Shown: positions 1 through 7,423 of the stretch, piece after piece
Layout: each line of letters starts with the position of its first letter
Numbering within the stretch: position 1 is the first letter of the stretch
Source of the DNA: Deinococcus indicus
GTDB lineage: Bacteria > Deinococcota > Deinococci > Deinococcales > Deinococcaceae
Reading direction: 5' to 3'
Assembly: GCF_002198095.1 (NCBI RefSeq)
Contig: NZ_NHMK01000027.1
Location: forward strand, 1-56,242
DNA: 56,242 nucleotides
Notes under the pieces: generated by a model
Told to the model about the DNA's origin: nothing
Databases searched by the model: none
What the model saw: the letters and a program-made list of their open reading frames with translations, nothing else
Position numbers and translations under genes: made by a program

Positions 1-1
1 G

Positions 2-254
2 GAACGCAAGTACGCCGCCCCCTTCAGCCGGGAGAAGCGCACCGCCGATCCCAAATCACCAGGACGGCGTCCTGGTGAAGGCACTTTCGCCCACAAGGCC
101 CAACCCACGCCAGAGCAGATCACGGCAACCGTTGAGGTCGACACGCCCAATACCTGTCCTCGCTGTGGGTTCACGGGCCTGCTGATCTTCGTTAGGACAT
201 GGCCTGGGTCACGGAACTCGTCCCCCAGAACGCCATGCAGGTCGCCGAGTGAAC
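2..254 (+). pseudogene. IS66-type transposase fragment
   Basis: An open frame running from the window edge encodes a short stretch with SPGRRPGEG followed by VDTPNTCPRCGFTG. This resembles the basic, zinc-ribbon N-terminal part of IS66-family transposases. No catalytic DDE region follows, because the IS3 element begins at 255, and the last codons before it look unrelated. It is best read as a remnant cut off by the IS3 insertion or a later deletion. The upstream part lies outside the window. Confidence 0.5.
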
Positions 255-307
255 TGGATAGAGTTTGGTGGAGGGTAAGTTCAGTGTGATCCACACTGGA
301 GGACAGA

Positions 308-655
308 ATGTCCGTACCCAAGCAGAAATTCACCGCTGAGTTCAAACAAGAAGCCGTCCGGCTGGTCCGCACGACCGGAAAGAGTTGCGCCCAGATTGCC
401 CGTGACCTTGGCGTTCCCCCTCACTACGTCGTCCGGTGGAAGCAGCAGCAGGACACCCAGACGGCCGCCGGCCGCCCAGCCTTCACCGGGCGGGGTATCC
501 CCGCCCTTTCACCACAGGAGGCTCGGCTCAAGGAGTTGGAACGGGAACTGGAAATTGCGCGACAGGAGCGCGATATCTTGAAAAAAGCGCTGGCCTGTCT
601 TGGCCAGAACAGCACCCGTATGGGGCTTGGCCGCTTTTTCGCGAAGCAACCCTGA
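308..655 (+). CDS. IS3 transposase OrfA
   Basis: This 115-residue DNA-binding half of an IS3 transposase has an N-terminal helix-turn-helix of the HTH_Tnp_1 type (FKQEAVRLV, then CAQIARDLGV around residues 12-36). A leucine-rich coiled coil follows near residues 72-95 (LKELERELEIARQERDILKK). It starts at ATG 308 with GGAGG about 6 bases upstream. In this family OrfA binds the IS ends, and a -1 frameshift joins it to OrfB. The last residues after DILKK do not look conserved, which fits termination just past the shift site. Confidence 0.88.
   Translation: MSVPKQKFTAEFKQEAVRLVRTTGKSCAQIARDLGVPPHYVVRWKQQQDTQTAAGRPAFTGRGIPALSPQEARLKELERELEIARQERDILKKALACLGQNSTRMGLGRFFAKQP
578..590 (+). promoter_or_regulatory. 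Likely -1 frameshift site of the IS3 transposase
   Basis: The OrfA frame reads TTG AAA AAA GCG here, at an A6G run (581-587). Slipping back one base continues straight into the OrfB frame (S A G L S W...). This is the usual position of programmed frameshifting in IS3 elements, at the end of the coiled coil. Confidence 0.65.
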
Positions 656-1518
656 TCTTCAAGTCCACCCTGCGGCACCAGAACGAGTTCCCAGTGGAAC
701 TGATGTGCCGGGTTCTCGAGGTGAGCATCAGCGGGTACTACGCTTCGCGGGGAAGGCCGGAGAGCGAGAGGATCACGAAAGATCGCGTGTTGACGGAGAA
801 AATCAGGACCAGCTTCGAGGAGAGCCGGGGAACGTATGGAGCCTTGCGCATCAAAGCCGACCTGCATGAACAGGGCGAGCGGGTCAGCCGTCAGCGGATC
901 GGGCGACTCATGCGACAAGCGGAGCTTGTCGCGCGTGGCAAGCGGAAGTTCCGGATGACGACCAAAGTGAAATCCTCCCGCCCAGTCGCGGAAAACATCC
1001 TGGCCAGAGAGTTCACCACGGACGGCCCGAACCAGAAGTGGGTGACGGACATCACGTATCTACCGACGCATGAGGGCTGGCTGTACCTGGCGACGGTGAT
1101 GGACCTGTATTCGCGGAAAATTGTCGGCTGGGCGCTGAATGAGCGACTTCAGACGCCGCTGGTCACAGCGGCGTTGGAGATGGCCGTAGGGCGTCGGAAA
1201 CCACCAGGAGGACTGCTGCATCACTCGGATCGAGGAAGTCAGTACACGAGCGACGTGTACAAGCAGGCGCTGGACAGATTGCAGGCCGTTCAGAGCATGA
1301 GCGAGAAAGGAGAATGTTGGGATAATGCTGTCCAGGAGAGCTTTTTTGCGACGTTGAAGACGGAGATGGGACTCAGTGAAGCGCAGTGGGGTCGTGCCCA
1401 GACACGAACAGAGGTGTTTGAGTGGATTGAGGTGTTCTATAACCGTCGTCGTCGTCACTCGTCGTTGGGCTATCGGTCACCGACGGCCTTCGAGGAGCAG
1501 GCCCTCATCCCGAACTGA
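586..1518 (+). CDS. IS3 transposase OrfB (DDE catalytic part)
   Basis: This is the integrase half of the transposase, expressed after the frameshift. An HTH_21-type segment (RVLEVSISGYYASRGRP) is followed by the RNase H-like core. Catalytic residues appear in VTDITYLP (first Asp), HHSDRGSQYTS (second Asp) and CWDNAVQESFF (Glu). The frame is open from 436, but the part before 586 overlaps OrfA and is probably not translated. Length and motif order fit a complete, possibly active enzyme. Confidence 0.88.
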   Translation, partial: SAGLSWPEQHPYGAWPLFREATLIFKSTLRHQNEFPVELMCRVLEVSISGYYASRGRPESERITKDRVLTEKIRTSFEESRGTYGALRIKADLHEQGERVSRQRIGRLMRQAELVARGKRKFRMTTKVKSSRPVAENILAREFTTDGPNQKWVTDITYLPTHEGWLYLATVMDLYSRKIVGWALNERLQTPLVTAALEMAVGRRKPPGGLLHHSDRGSQYTSDVYKQALDRLQAVQSMSEKGECWDNAVQESFFATLKTEMGLSEAQWGRAQTRTEVFEWIEVFYNRRRRHSSLGYRSPTAFEEQALIPN

Positions 1519-1538
1519 GGCTCCACCAAACCCTTGAC

Positions 1539-2455
1539 AACCTCGGGTGCTAGGGGTTGGCGACGAGACAGAAAAAGCGGAAGCTCCGGTATGCCTACCA
1601 AAGAACTTCCGCTGCACCAGTCTACTGTGACCGACCTCTTCACGATCATTTACGTCTACGTCGACGATTACCTCAAGGCCGCTGCGGGCAGCGGCCTGTT
1701 CACGTTACCCGACGAACCCAACCAGAAGGCCAGTTACGCCGAGCTCATGACCATCGCACTCGTCGGTGAGCTCCTCCACCAGCCCTCGGCACAGCAGTGG
1801 TTCGCTCAGGTACGCGTCACCTACACCTTCCTCTTTCCCTCCTTACCCGATCGCTCCCGGTATCTCCGCATCCAACTGAACCTCGAACGGATCTATGCCG
1901 ACCTCGCGCTCCGATTGCCCCACTTCGATGACGACACCGTCTATGCCATCGACAGCAAACCGCTCGTGTACTGCGTTGGAGCCCGACACAAACGGCCAAG
2001 GAGCATGACCACCGCGACGAGTGGCCGCGGCGGACACGGTGGATACGGCAGAACCGGCTTCTTCTACGGGTTCAAGCTGCATGCCGTGATCGACGATCAC
2101 GGCATGCTCGTGCGCTTTGCCATTGTCCCTGGGAGAGAGGGAGACCCACCCGTGGCACGGGCGCTCTTGGATCCCCAGGAAGCGGCGTTGGTCCTGGGCG
2201 ATCGAGGGTACCAGGGCTGTGGCGTGTATGCCCAGCCGAAGAAAAACTTCAAGAAGCCACGCCACTGGTGGGGGGCGATGCAATGGGTGAGGAAAACGAT
2301 CGAGACTGTTTTTTCGCGTCTGGATCGTTCTTTTCACTTGATGTTGCCACAGTTGAATTCGGAGAGATCCATTCGGGCACACGTGTGTCGCAAGATCGCC
2401 GCCCACAACTTGGGCCTCTATTTCGGAGGCTGCTGAACCCCTAGCACCCGAGGTT
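1539..2455 (+). mobile_element. IS982-like insertion sequence
   Basis: A perfect 20-bp terminal inverted repeat, AACCTCGGGTGCTAGGGGTT (1539-1558, complement at 2436-2455), encloses one transposase gene. GAC flanks both sides (1536-1538 and 2456-2458), consistent with a 3-bp target duplication. The target was the right tip of the IS3 element: joining the flanks restores an IS3 end of ...CCCTTGACA. Confidence 0.82.
1591..2436 (+). CDS. IS982-family transposase
   Basis: A 281-residue DDE transposase. The IS982 pattern is visible: a VDDYL motif near the N-terminus, SYAELMTIAL, then VYAIDSKPL (first Asp), FFYGFKLHAVI, VLGDRGYQG (second Asp) and RKTIETVFSRL (Glu). I chose ATG 1591, giving MPTKELPL, because the longer frame from 1534 starts inside the inverted repeat. 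The TGA stop overlaps the first base of the right inverted repeat. The gene seems intact. Confidence 0.85.
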   Translation: MPTKELPLHQSTVTDLFTIIYVYVDDYLKAAAGSGLFTLPDEPNQKASYAELMTIALVGELLHQPSAQQWFAQVRVTYTFLFPSLPDRSRYLRIQLNLERIYADLALRLPHFDDDTVYAIDSKPLVYCVGARHKRPRSMTTATSGRGGHGGYGRTGFFYGFKLHAVIDDHGMLVRFAIVPGREGDPPVARALLDPQEAALVLGDRGYQGCGVYAQPKKNFKKPRHWWGAMQWVRKTIETVFSRLDRSFHLMLPQLNSERSIRAHVCRKIAAHNLGLYFGGC

Positions 2456-2540
2456 GACAGATCAGATCTGCAGGTGGGCGTTTATTCGAGCGAGGCATCG
2501 CTCATCAAGCGTACTTCAATCCCGATTTACCGGCGTAGAA

Positions 2541-2688
2541 AAAAATCCCCACATGCGTGGGGCGAAATGAAGCGTCGCGGTGCGCAGAAATCCTCGCCCT
2601 GAACCATCCCCAACAGGTGGGGCAAACTTGTCTGCGGCCTGGGCGCTATTGATCGTGATTGACCCATCTCCACGCATGTGGAGTCCAC
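2541..2688 (-). CRISPR. Degenerate three-repeat type I-E CRISPR array
   Basis: Three diverged repeats lie at about 2541-2567, 2601-2627 and 2661-2688, spaced 61 and 60 bp apart. That is the period of a 28-29 bp repeat plus a 32-33 bp spacer. Each keeps the hairpin core TCCCCacgcatgtGGGGA in a decayed form: TCCCCACATGCGTGGGG, TCCCCAACAGGTGGGG and TCTCCACGCATGTGGAG. On the minus strand they read in the same direction as cas6e and start about 27 bases after its stop. Two candidate spacers remain (about 2568-2600 and 2628-2660). I found no further repeats on either side. Confidence 0.7.
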
Positions 2689-2714
2689 TGGCCCAGCCTC
2701 CGAAGAGGCCGACC

Positions 2715-3281
2715 TTACTCTAGCGGACGAATCAGGAGCAGACCAAAACCAAACCGCTTGGCGCGGCCCACGCCCCGGTATAGAGCGCCTACGATCTGCG
2801 CCTCATCAATGGCTTCCAACTCGCCACTGACCGTCACGCTCGGCAGAGGAGGTGCCTGCCGGTCAATCCGGTACCCCCGCTCCCACTGCGTCGCGTAGCT
2901 CAACACCTCAAACCCGTGCCGCTGGCCCAACCGCTCGATGAATGGGTCCAGTTCACCAGCGCCGCGAAGCGCCCGCACGGTCTTCCCAGTCGAGCGCGTG
3001 ACTGGGCACAGCCTGACCTCAAACAGCACCCGCGCGCCACGCGCCACAGTCGGAGCGTACACCTCCGTGGTCAGGGCGGTCACGGCGTCCCCCCAGCGGG
3101 ACGGGTCAAAGCGCTCGTCATCGGTGAGAACCGTGAAGCGCGTTCCTGTCACGTTCTGAGCGCGGAAGAGGGTGTGCGTGTCAGCCCGGCTGGCTGCCTG
3201 CAGGAGGCGGTTGTGCATGTGGCGCGCGTCCGTGTACATGGCGGCGCGATCCGCGAACCTGACCTGGATCAACTGCGTCAT
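2715..3281 (-). CDS. cas6e: Cas6e CRISPR RNA endonuclease
   Basis: In type I-E systems Cas6e cuts the precursor crRNA within each repeat and stays bound to the 3' hairpin. This 188-residue protein begins MTQLIQVRF. Near residues 18-24 it has DARHMHNRL, where family members carry the catalytic histidine (H21 or H23). At the C-terminus it has the glycine-rich loop GVGRAKRFGFGLL, the family signature. Its start overlaps the cas5e stop (ATGA, 3278-3281), so it is translationally coupled. Length is close to that usual for the family and no disruption is visible. The adjacent repeats are decayed, so its present substrate is uncertain. Confidence 0.9.
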   Translation of the reverse strand: MTQLIQVRFADRAAMYTDARHMHNRLLQAASRADTHTLFRAQNVTGTRFTVLTDDERFDPSRWGDAVTALTTEVYAPTVARGARVLFEVRLCPVTRSTGKTVRALRGAGELDPFIERLGQRHGFEVLSYATQWERGYRIDRQAPPLPSVTVSGELEAIDEAQIVGALYRGVGRAKRFGFGLLLIRPLE

Positions 3282-3910
3282 GGCGCTGCACTGACCGTCT
3301 GGATGTGCGTGAGTGTCAGTGTCCGGTTTGCAAATCGGCGCTCCGGAAGCGGTTGATCCGGGCGGGTGTAGTACCCTAATGGATCCTCGATGAGCGCCAG
3401 GCGCCGGCCACCGGTGCCCGTCAGGTCCGGCACCTCCGCCATGACCGTCAGGGGTTCAGCGGTCTTTGGTGCCTGCACGTAGAGAGGCCGGGCAGGCGGA
3501 CACGAGCGCCGACCGAGATACGGCGGAAACGCCGGATTCAAAAGGGCCTCACCCACGCTGCCGAGGATATAGGCAGGGCCTTCAAGCAGGACCAGAAAGG
3601 CCGCTCCATACAGGTACTCCCGCCGGACGGGTGTCAGGAACGGGTTGACGCTGCCGTCGGCCCGGAGGGCCTGGCGAACAATCTGAAAGTCCGATTGCAC
3701 TTGTCCTGGGTCGTCTACACGCACATGCAGCATGAGGGCGTGAAGATCATCCTGCGGATCCGTGAAGGTGCGTCCGAGCGCCGCAGCGACCAAACCCAGA
3801 ACGGCACTCTTGGTGGGCGTCGTGCTGGTGGGTTTCTCACGCTCGTGCGTGCCGATTCCGAAGGCCATCATGGGGCCCTGCAGGGCTAGGGGCAGGGTCA
3901 AGGTGGTCAT
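3278..3910 (-). CDS. cas5e: Cas5e Cascade subunit
   Basis: A 210-residue RAMP protein that in Cascade caps the 5' handle of the crRNA. The start LTLPLALQGPMMAFG and the block PTKSAVLGLVAAALGR match the Cas5e N-terminal pattern (LxLxGPxxSxG, then TKSxVxGLLxxAxG). A TQQ-like GRRSCPP segment lies in the middle, and FANRTLTLT near the end. It lies between cas7e and cas6e with ATGA overlaps on both sides, the normal I-E order. No stop or frameshift is seen. The protein looks functional although most partner genes are missing. Confidence 0.9.
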   Translation of the reverse strand: MTTLTLPLALQGPMMAFGIGTHEREKPTSTTPTKSAVLGLVAAALGRTFTDPQDDLHALMLHVRVDDPGQVQSDFQIVRQALRADGSVNPFLTPVRREYLYGAAFLVLLEGPAYILGSVGEALLNPAFPPYLGRRSCPPARPLYVQAPKTAEPLTVMAEVPDLTGTGGRRLALIEDPLGYYTRPDQPLPERRFANRTLTLTHIQTVSAAP

Positions 3911-4974
3911 TGAAGTTCAAGTACCCGGCCGATCGCCTCGTCCAGCGTGCGGCTGGCGGTCAGGCTGGGCACCAGGTGCGGGTAGGCGCTGACCAGGGCC
4001 GAGGTGGTGCGGCCGTTGCTGTACACGCGTTCGGTGAAGTCCAGGTGGTCGTGCAGGCGACGAATGCTGGCGGCCACGAGCGACTCGCCCGCCGCGGGGT
4101 ACGCCGGCTCAGCAAACGCATTGGCCAACGTGACCGCGTGCCCTCCGTCCCGGCGCAGCAGCAGGACGTGTTCCGGCAGCGTGGCAGCCGCCGCGCCATG
4201 CCCCCCGTGTTCCGGCACGGCCAGCATGAACCCATGAATCCAGCGCCGGATGACCGGCCCCAGGGGTTCAGAGTCCAGGTTCCGGCGGAGCTGCCCGACG
4301 TCCAAGCTGGCAAACCGGTAGAGGGTCGGCGCCGCAAGGCGTTGCGTACCGATATGGGCGCTTTCCCCGGTTACGTGATCCACGGCGCTGAAGAAGTCCG
4401 CAGTCATGTTCTCGCGGTGCGTACTGATCGCGTGCCCGTAACTGGTGGCCGCGACGATGTGATCGGTGCTCGCCTCAGCTATGAAGCGGCCGTAGAGCGC
4501 TAGGTCTTCGCTCATCCCTGGGGCGTAGTCAGCCAGGGTTTCGACCAGGAGCGCGTCGTAGGTCGCCCGCGTACCCTTGTCCTTGGGCTGTGACGTGACC
4601 TGCTCCTGGAGGCTGGTCAGGCGATTCAGCATGGGCCGGATGCACTCGGCCAGCTGGGCGACTTCCGTGTCGTCGAGGTAGACCATGGCCTTGAGCCGCT
4701 GGCGTTCGTCGTACGCCCCGTAGCGCTGGGCGAGGACATCCATGATCACGAGGCGCGCTTCTGTGCCTACATTCAGAGCGCGCTCGACCAGCTCGTGAGG
4801 GACTTTTGTCCGGCGGGTCCGCTCGGTGTCTCGCTGGGTTGCTTTCATGCTCTGGGAGCTGATGCGCAGGCGCTGAACACCGCCCATCATCACGGTTTTC
4901 GGATGTCCATCCTCTCCCCGGTTCACGCGACTGGGGGGCAGAGTCTGGATGACATGCACTTCGATAGTAGTCAT
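3907..4974 (-). CDS. cas7e: Cas7e Cascade backbone subunit
   Basis: Cas7e forms the filament that coats the crRNA spacer. The 355-residue protein starts at ATG 4974 (MTTIEVHVIQTLPPSRVNR), the standard family start. The frame is open for 36 more codons upstream, but those do not resemble Cas7. The signature GGVQRLRISSQSMKATQR follows, where the family has GGxxRaRiSSQslKRaxR. It is the first gene of the three-gene unit. In complete loci cas3, cas8e and cas11 lie upstream; here the 146 bases before the start and the genes beyond show no recognisable trace of them. Confidence 0.9.
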   Translation of the reverse strand: MTTIEVHVIQTLPPSRVNRGEDGHPKTVMMGGVQRLRISSQSMKATQRDTERTRRTKVPHELVERALNVGTEARLVIMDVLAQRYGAYDERQRLKAMVYLDDTEVAQLAECIRPMLNRLTSLQEQVTSQPKDKGTRATYDALLVETLADYAPGMSEDLALYGRFIAEASTDHIVAATSYGHAISTHRENMTADFFSAVDHVTGESAHIGTQRLAAPTLYRFASLDVGQLRRNLDSEPLGPVIRRWIHGFMLAVPEHGGHGAAAATLPEHVLLLRRDGGHAVTLANAFAEPAYPAAGESLVAASIRRLHDHLDFTERVYSNGRTTSALVSAYPHLVPSLTASRTLDEAIGRVLELQ

Positions 4975-5120
4975 TGGAACTGGCTGCAACGGAGAGAACC
5001 TCGCTGGTTCTGCGGCTCTGAGGGGAGCCATTGGTAGAGGGGCGGATGGGTAGGTGACCAGGCACTGCACGTTACTTCGCAATTCAGATGATGCAGCATG
5101 AATGCTCCCGTATCAGGATG

Positions 5121-5423
5121 TTACCGCCGCCTCACCGCTGCGTCTCGCTGGCACAGGAAAGGCATCGGTCTCAAGTTCATTAGTCCAAGCACGTCATCAC
5201 TGAGTAGCGCCCTTCGCACGTTTGAATAGTTGCATATGCCGATCCCCCATTTCGAACAGTGCAGGTAGCCTACAGGACAGTGGTCGTGCTGGGGGAGGAG
5301 ACGGCACATCATCAGGTGCTGGATCTGCCACGAGTCCTCCATGGCCCGGAGGGCGGCTTTCGCGGTGAGGCCGAGCAGGGTGAGGCAGGTCGTGGCATGC
5401 AGGATGAGGTTGGGTGGGCTCAT
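5121..5423 (-). CDS. Unknown 100-residue protein, stem-loop-led
   Basis: I do not recognise this protein. It begins MSPPNLILHATTCLTLLGLT and has several Cys and His residues in the middle (CRLLPQHDHC, then HC and C), which could bind a metal. The ATG at 5423 is chosen because the conserved stem-loop found before three neighbouring genes sits exactly 11 bases upstream. The gene lies 146 bases before cas7e on the same strand. The C-terminal half looks unstructured, so a past frameshift is possible. Confidence 0.45.
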   Translation of the reverse strand: MSPPNLILHATTCLTLLGLTAKAALRAMEDSWQIQHLMMCRLLPQHDHCPVGYLHCSKWGIGICNYSNVRRALLSDDVLGLMNLRPMPFLCQRDAAVRRR

Positions 5424-5452
5424 GCGCGCGGCCTGGCCCGCGGTGCGCGGGC
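5424..5452 (-). promoter_or_regulatory. Start-codon stem-loop, copy A
   Basis: On the minus strand a hairpin GCCCGCG-CAC-CGCGGGC (5436-5452) is followed by about 11 bases and then the ATG at 5423. No Shine-Dalgarno sequence is present. It matches the elements at 6251, 6659 and 6987. Confidence 0.65.
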
Positions 5453-5508
5453 TACGACTGTCGGAGCAGGATATCAAGGGAGGGAGGCGCGTGGCCTCCC
5501 CCCACCGG

Positions 5509-5652
5509 TCAGGTCCGGCGCAACTGATTCAGGCGCGTGTTCGCGTGTTGTTCGTCCATCCACGTGGCGCGTCGGCCGTCGGGGTGGCGGCCGGTCGTCA
5601 TGAGACGCAGGAGGGCCTGGATCTCCCGTTCGCGGGCGTTAGTCTGCGGCAT
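5509..5652 (-). CDS. Small 47-residue protein coupled to the SSB-like gene
   Basis: A short frame beginning MPQTNAREREIQALL and ending RLNQLRRT. It starts inside the 3' end of the OB-fold gene (14-base overlap with its TAA), which suggests coupled translation. It is charged and probably helical. No family is recognised. A GC hairpin GGGAGGC-CACGC-GCCTCCC follows just after the stop (about 5484-5503), possibly the transcript end. Confidence 0.45.
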   Translation of the reverse strand: MPQTNAREREIQALLRLMTTGRHPDGRRATWMDEQHANTRLNQLRRT

Positions 5653-6250
5653 TGGCCACCACCTGGGCGTTCAGGGCGACGACTTCCATCACGTCGAACG
5701 CACGCGCGCCGGCTGCCGTGTCCACCCGGTCGCGGCGGAGGATGCAGGTGAGGGTGAGTTCCGCGGCGGCGTGTCGGGCGCCCAGGGTGGGGGCGAGGGC
5801 GCGCCAGGCTTCGCAGTTGAAGTAGTGCGTGTGCCCCTTCCGGTCGCGCACGCCCACGCGCGCTTCGGTGACGCCGATGGGTTTACGGACAGGGTCGCGG
5901 GTGAGGAATGCAGCGAAGCGGAACTCGTTCATGGCCTGCAGGAGGAAGGGGGTGGACCCCTTACGCGTGATCGGCCCGGCGTGGGGGGTGAGGGTCACGC
6001 CGAGCAAGGCCACGGTACTGGCCTTCTGTCCATCTCTGCCCTGGAAGACCTGTTGGGTCGCCATGCAGGTGACGCGCGCGACGCTGCCCTCGGTGGGCAG
6101 GATGGCCAGCTTGCGGGAGCCGGTGAAGGTCACGGTGTGAATCCAGGTGACGCCCCGGTAACCGTTGTCGGTGATCCCGGCGAGCTTCATGGTGGTCTGC
6201 GTGTCGGTGTTCGTGGCGTTCAGGACCACGCCGGTCAGGGTGCCTTGCAT
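5639..6250 (-). CDS. SSB-like OB-fold protein
   Basis: This 203-residue protein appears to contain two OB-fold-like segments. The second begins MNEFRFAAFLTRDPVRKPIG and runs through RVGVRDRKGHTHYFNCEAW, which parallels the SSB pattern MNxVxLxGxLTRDPExR...FxxVxxW. The N-terminal half (MQGTLTGVVLNATNTDT) looks like a diverged first OB domain. It lacks the acidic C-terminal tip used by SSB to recruit partners, so it may be a structural or protective variant. The start at 6250 is set by the stem-loop 11 bases upstream; the longer open frame upstream is unlikely to be used. Confidence 0.55.
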   Translation of the reverse strand: MQGTLTGVVLNATNTDTQTTMKLAGITDNGYRGVTWIHTVTFTGSRKLAILPTEGSVARVTCMATQQVFQGRDGQKASTVALLGVTLTPHAGPITRKGSTPFLLQAMNEFRFAAFLTRDPVRKPIGVTEARVGVRDRKGHTHYFNCEAWRALAPTLGARHAAAELTLTCILRRDRVDTAAGARAFDVMEVVALNAQVVANAAD

Positions 6251-6280
6251 GACGGCCGCGTGGCCCGCGGTGCGCGGGCC
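6251..6280 (-). promoter_or_regulatory. Start-codon stem-loop, copy B
   Basis: A perfect 8-bp stem, GGCCCGCG-CAC-CGCGGGCC (6262-6280, minus strand), is followed by ACGCGGC plus 4 bases and the ATG at 6250. The spacing to the ATG is exactly 11 bases. No Shine-Dalgarno is present. Confidence 0.7.
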
Positions 6281-6356
6281 AGGACTGGACGGCAGGCGTG
6301 CCGGGCAGCGTGAGTGCCGGGCCCTGTTCAGGTGCGGATGATCACGCCCACCGGAG

Positions 6357-6524
6357 TTACCCGGGGCTCGGCGAGCTGGGCGTACCTGGCTGGGCGTCCT
6401 GGGCCAGGGTGCGTGCGGCGAGACCCGCCCGGTCGTCGTCCGGGCAGGCGAGCGCCGTGCGCTGATGCTCCAGGGCCGCCTGCAGGAGGGACCGGGCGAG
6501 CCGCTCATGCTCGCGGGGACTCAT
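6357..6524 (-). CDS. Small 55-residue helical protein
   Basis: Begins MSPREHERLARSLLQAALEHQ, probably an amphipathic helix, and ends in a Pro/Ser tail. Its ATG overlaps the TGA of the preceding membrane peptide gene (ATGA at 6521-6524), so the two are probably translated together. No family is recognised. The overlap and shared direction argue for a real gene despite the small size. Confidence 0.45.
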   Translation of the reverse strand: MSPREHERLARSLLQAALEHQRTALACPDDDRAGLAARTLAQDAQPGTPSSPSPG

Positions 6525-6658
6525 GGGGTACCGGACCATGCGGGGGTGCTCGCCTGGATGGTCGAGGACACGGTGAGAGACAGGAAGGCGAAGCCGCCGG
6601 CCCAGCTGGTGACGATGACGGTGAGGGTGATCGCGCGGAGGTTCAGGCGTCGGTTCAT
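6521..6658 (-). CDS. Small 45-residue membrane peptide
   Basis: MNRRLNLRAITLTVIVTSW leads into a single hydrophobic segment (residues 8-30) after a basic N-terminus, as in a single-pass inner-membrane peptide. The start at 6658 is fixed by the stem-loop element 11 bases upstream. The stop overlaps the next start. It might pair with the 55-residue partner, but the function is unknown. Confidence 0.5.
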   Translation of the reverse strand: MNRRLNLRAITLTVIVTSWAGGFAFLSLTVSSTIQASTPAWSGTP

Positions 6659-6688
6659 GCAAGCCGCGTGGCCCGCGATGCGCGGGCC
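6659..6688 (-). promoter_or_regulatory. Start-codon stem-loop, copy C
   Basis: GGCCCGCG-CAT-CGCGGGCC (6670-6688, minus strand) followed by ACGCGGC and the ATG at 6658, again after 11 bases. It differs from copy B mainly at the loop and just before the ATG. Confidence 0.7.
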
Positions 6689-6695
6689 AGGACTG

Positions 6696-6986
6696 TTAGA
6701 GGCGGCCGAGGTCGCGGACCTCATTCGGCACCGGACCGAGCGCGATGATGGCCGCCGTCAGCTCCGGCAGGGCGCGACCGGCGAGGCGGGTCACGTCCGC
6801 CGTGAGGTCCGCGATGGAGTACGAGAAGCGGCCGCCCGGGTGGTGGAAGAGGGACTCGAACACCGGGTCCTCCTGCCCTTCCCGGTACACGTCCAGGAAG
6901 TGGATGTTGAGGGGCGGATCGAAGCCCGCGTCGAACGAGAGGGTCGTGCCGTCGGGCAGTTGAGTGCTGGCGAGAACTTTCGACAT
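6696..6986 (-). CDS. Unknown 96-residue protein
   Basis: MSKVLASTQLPDGTTLSFD begins a soluble-looking protein with FYS-type beta strands and a C-terminal helix (LTADVTRLAGRALPELTAAI). No family is recognised. It is the first gene of the minus-strand block and its ATG is preceded by copy D of the stem-loop. The last bases run directly into copy C, which serves the next gene. Confidence 0.5.
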   Translation of the reverse strand: MSKVLASTQLPDGTTLSFDAGFDPPLNIHFLDVYREGQEDPVFESLFHHPGGRFSYSIADLTADVTRLAGRALPELTAAIIALGPVPNEVRDLGRL

Positions 6987-7015
6987 GCGCCCGGCTGGGC
7001 CCGCGTGAGCGGGCC
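6987..7015 (-). promoter_or_regulatory. Start-codon stem-loop, copy D
   Basis: A 7-bp stem GGCCCGC-TCAC-GCGGGCC (6998-7015, minus strand) ends 11 bases before the ATG at 6986. It is the most diverged of the four, yet both stem and spacing are kept, which suggests selection on structure. Confidence 0.6.
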
Positions 7016-7423
7016 ACCGCTGTGCTCCGGCCCCGTCCGAGCGTCGTCGGGTGGGCCTGGTCGGCATGATCAGAAGGGCGCTCAGGCATGAGCGGAGGGC
7101 CGGAAAAGACGACGGCTCACGGCACGCTCACAAAAGCCGGATGTGATGGTGTAAAAAACGAATCAAACTATAAAACCAATCACAGTAAAGTCCCCAATTT
7201 GAAACGATGCCGATGTAACGGTTTCTCCCACACCACCAGGAAAAAAACGGCACTTCGACCGGGGGGTCCGAAACATCCCAGATGGGACGCTTATGTAACG
7301 CCCATTTTCGACCAAAAGTAACCCGAATCACACATGAAGACGCCTCATTAAACATGTGAAAAACACCGCAGAAACAGTTTCGTAGGGCAAGCTGGCAGCG
7401 AGAAAACTACATGATGATGACCA
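7016..7423 (+). other. Intergenic region, partly AT-rich
   Basis: No convincing gene is present. The stretch from about 7140 to 7210 is clearly richer in A and T than its surroundings and separates the divergent minus block from the plus-strand DNA-binding gene. It may carry divergent promoters, but I could not fix one. Confidence 0.4.

Larger units (their letters stand above)
255..1539 (+). mobile_element. IS3-family insertion sequence
   Basis: The element holds two overlapping transposase frames. Its imperfect terminal inverted repeats share TTTGGTGGAG (255-273 against 1521-1539) and begin TG / end CA, as is typical of IS3 elements. No target duplication is visible: the left flank is an IS66 remnant and the right flank is interrupted by the next IS. 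The IS982-like element sits one base inside the right tip, so this copy was hit after it arrived. Confidence 0.8.

Noticed and set aside
3907..5082. Longer Cas7e starting at 5082
   Set aside because: The extra 36 residues are Pro/Ala-rich and unlike Cas7; MTTIEVHVIQ is the standard family start.
5653..6508. Longer OB-fold protein starting at 6508
   Set aside because: The added part is basic low-complexity sequence overlapping other small genes and includes the stem-loop; ATG 6250 fits the pattern of the other three genes.
7088..7321. 77-codon plus-strand frame in the AT-rich gap
   Set aside because: Composition is unlike its neighbours, there is no ribosome site, and an equally long frame exists on the other strand.
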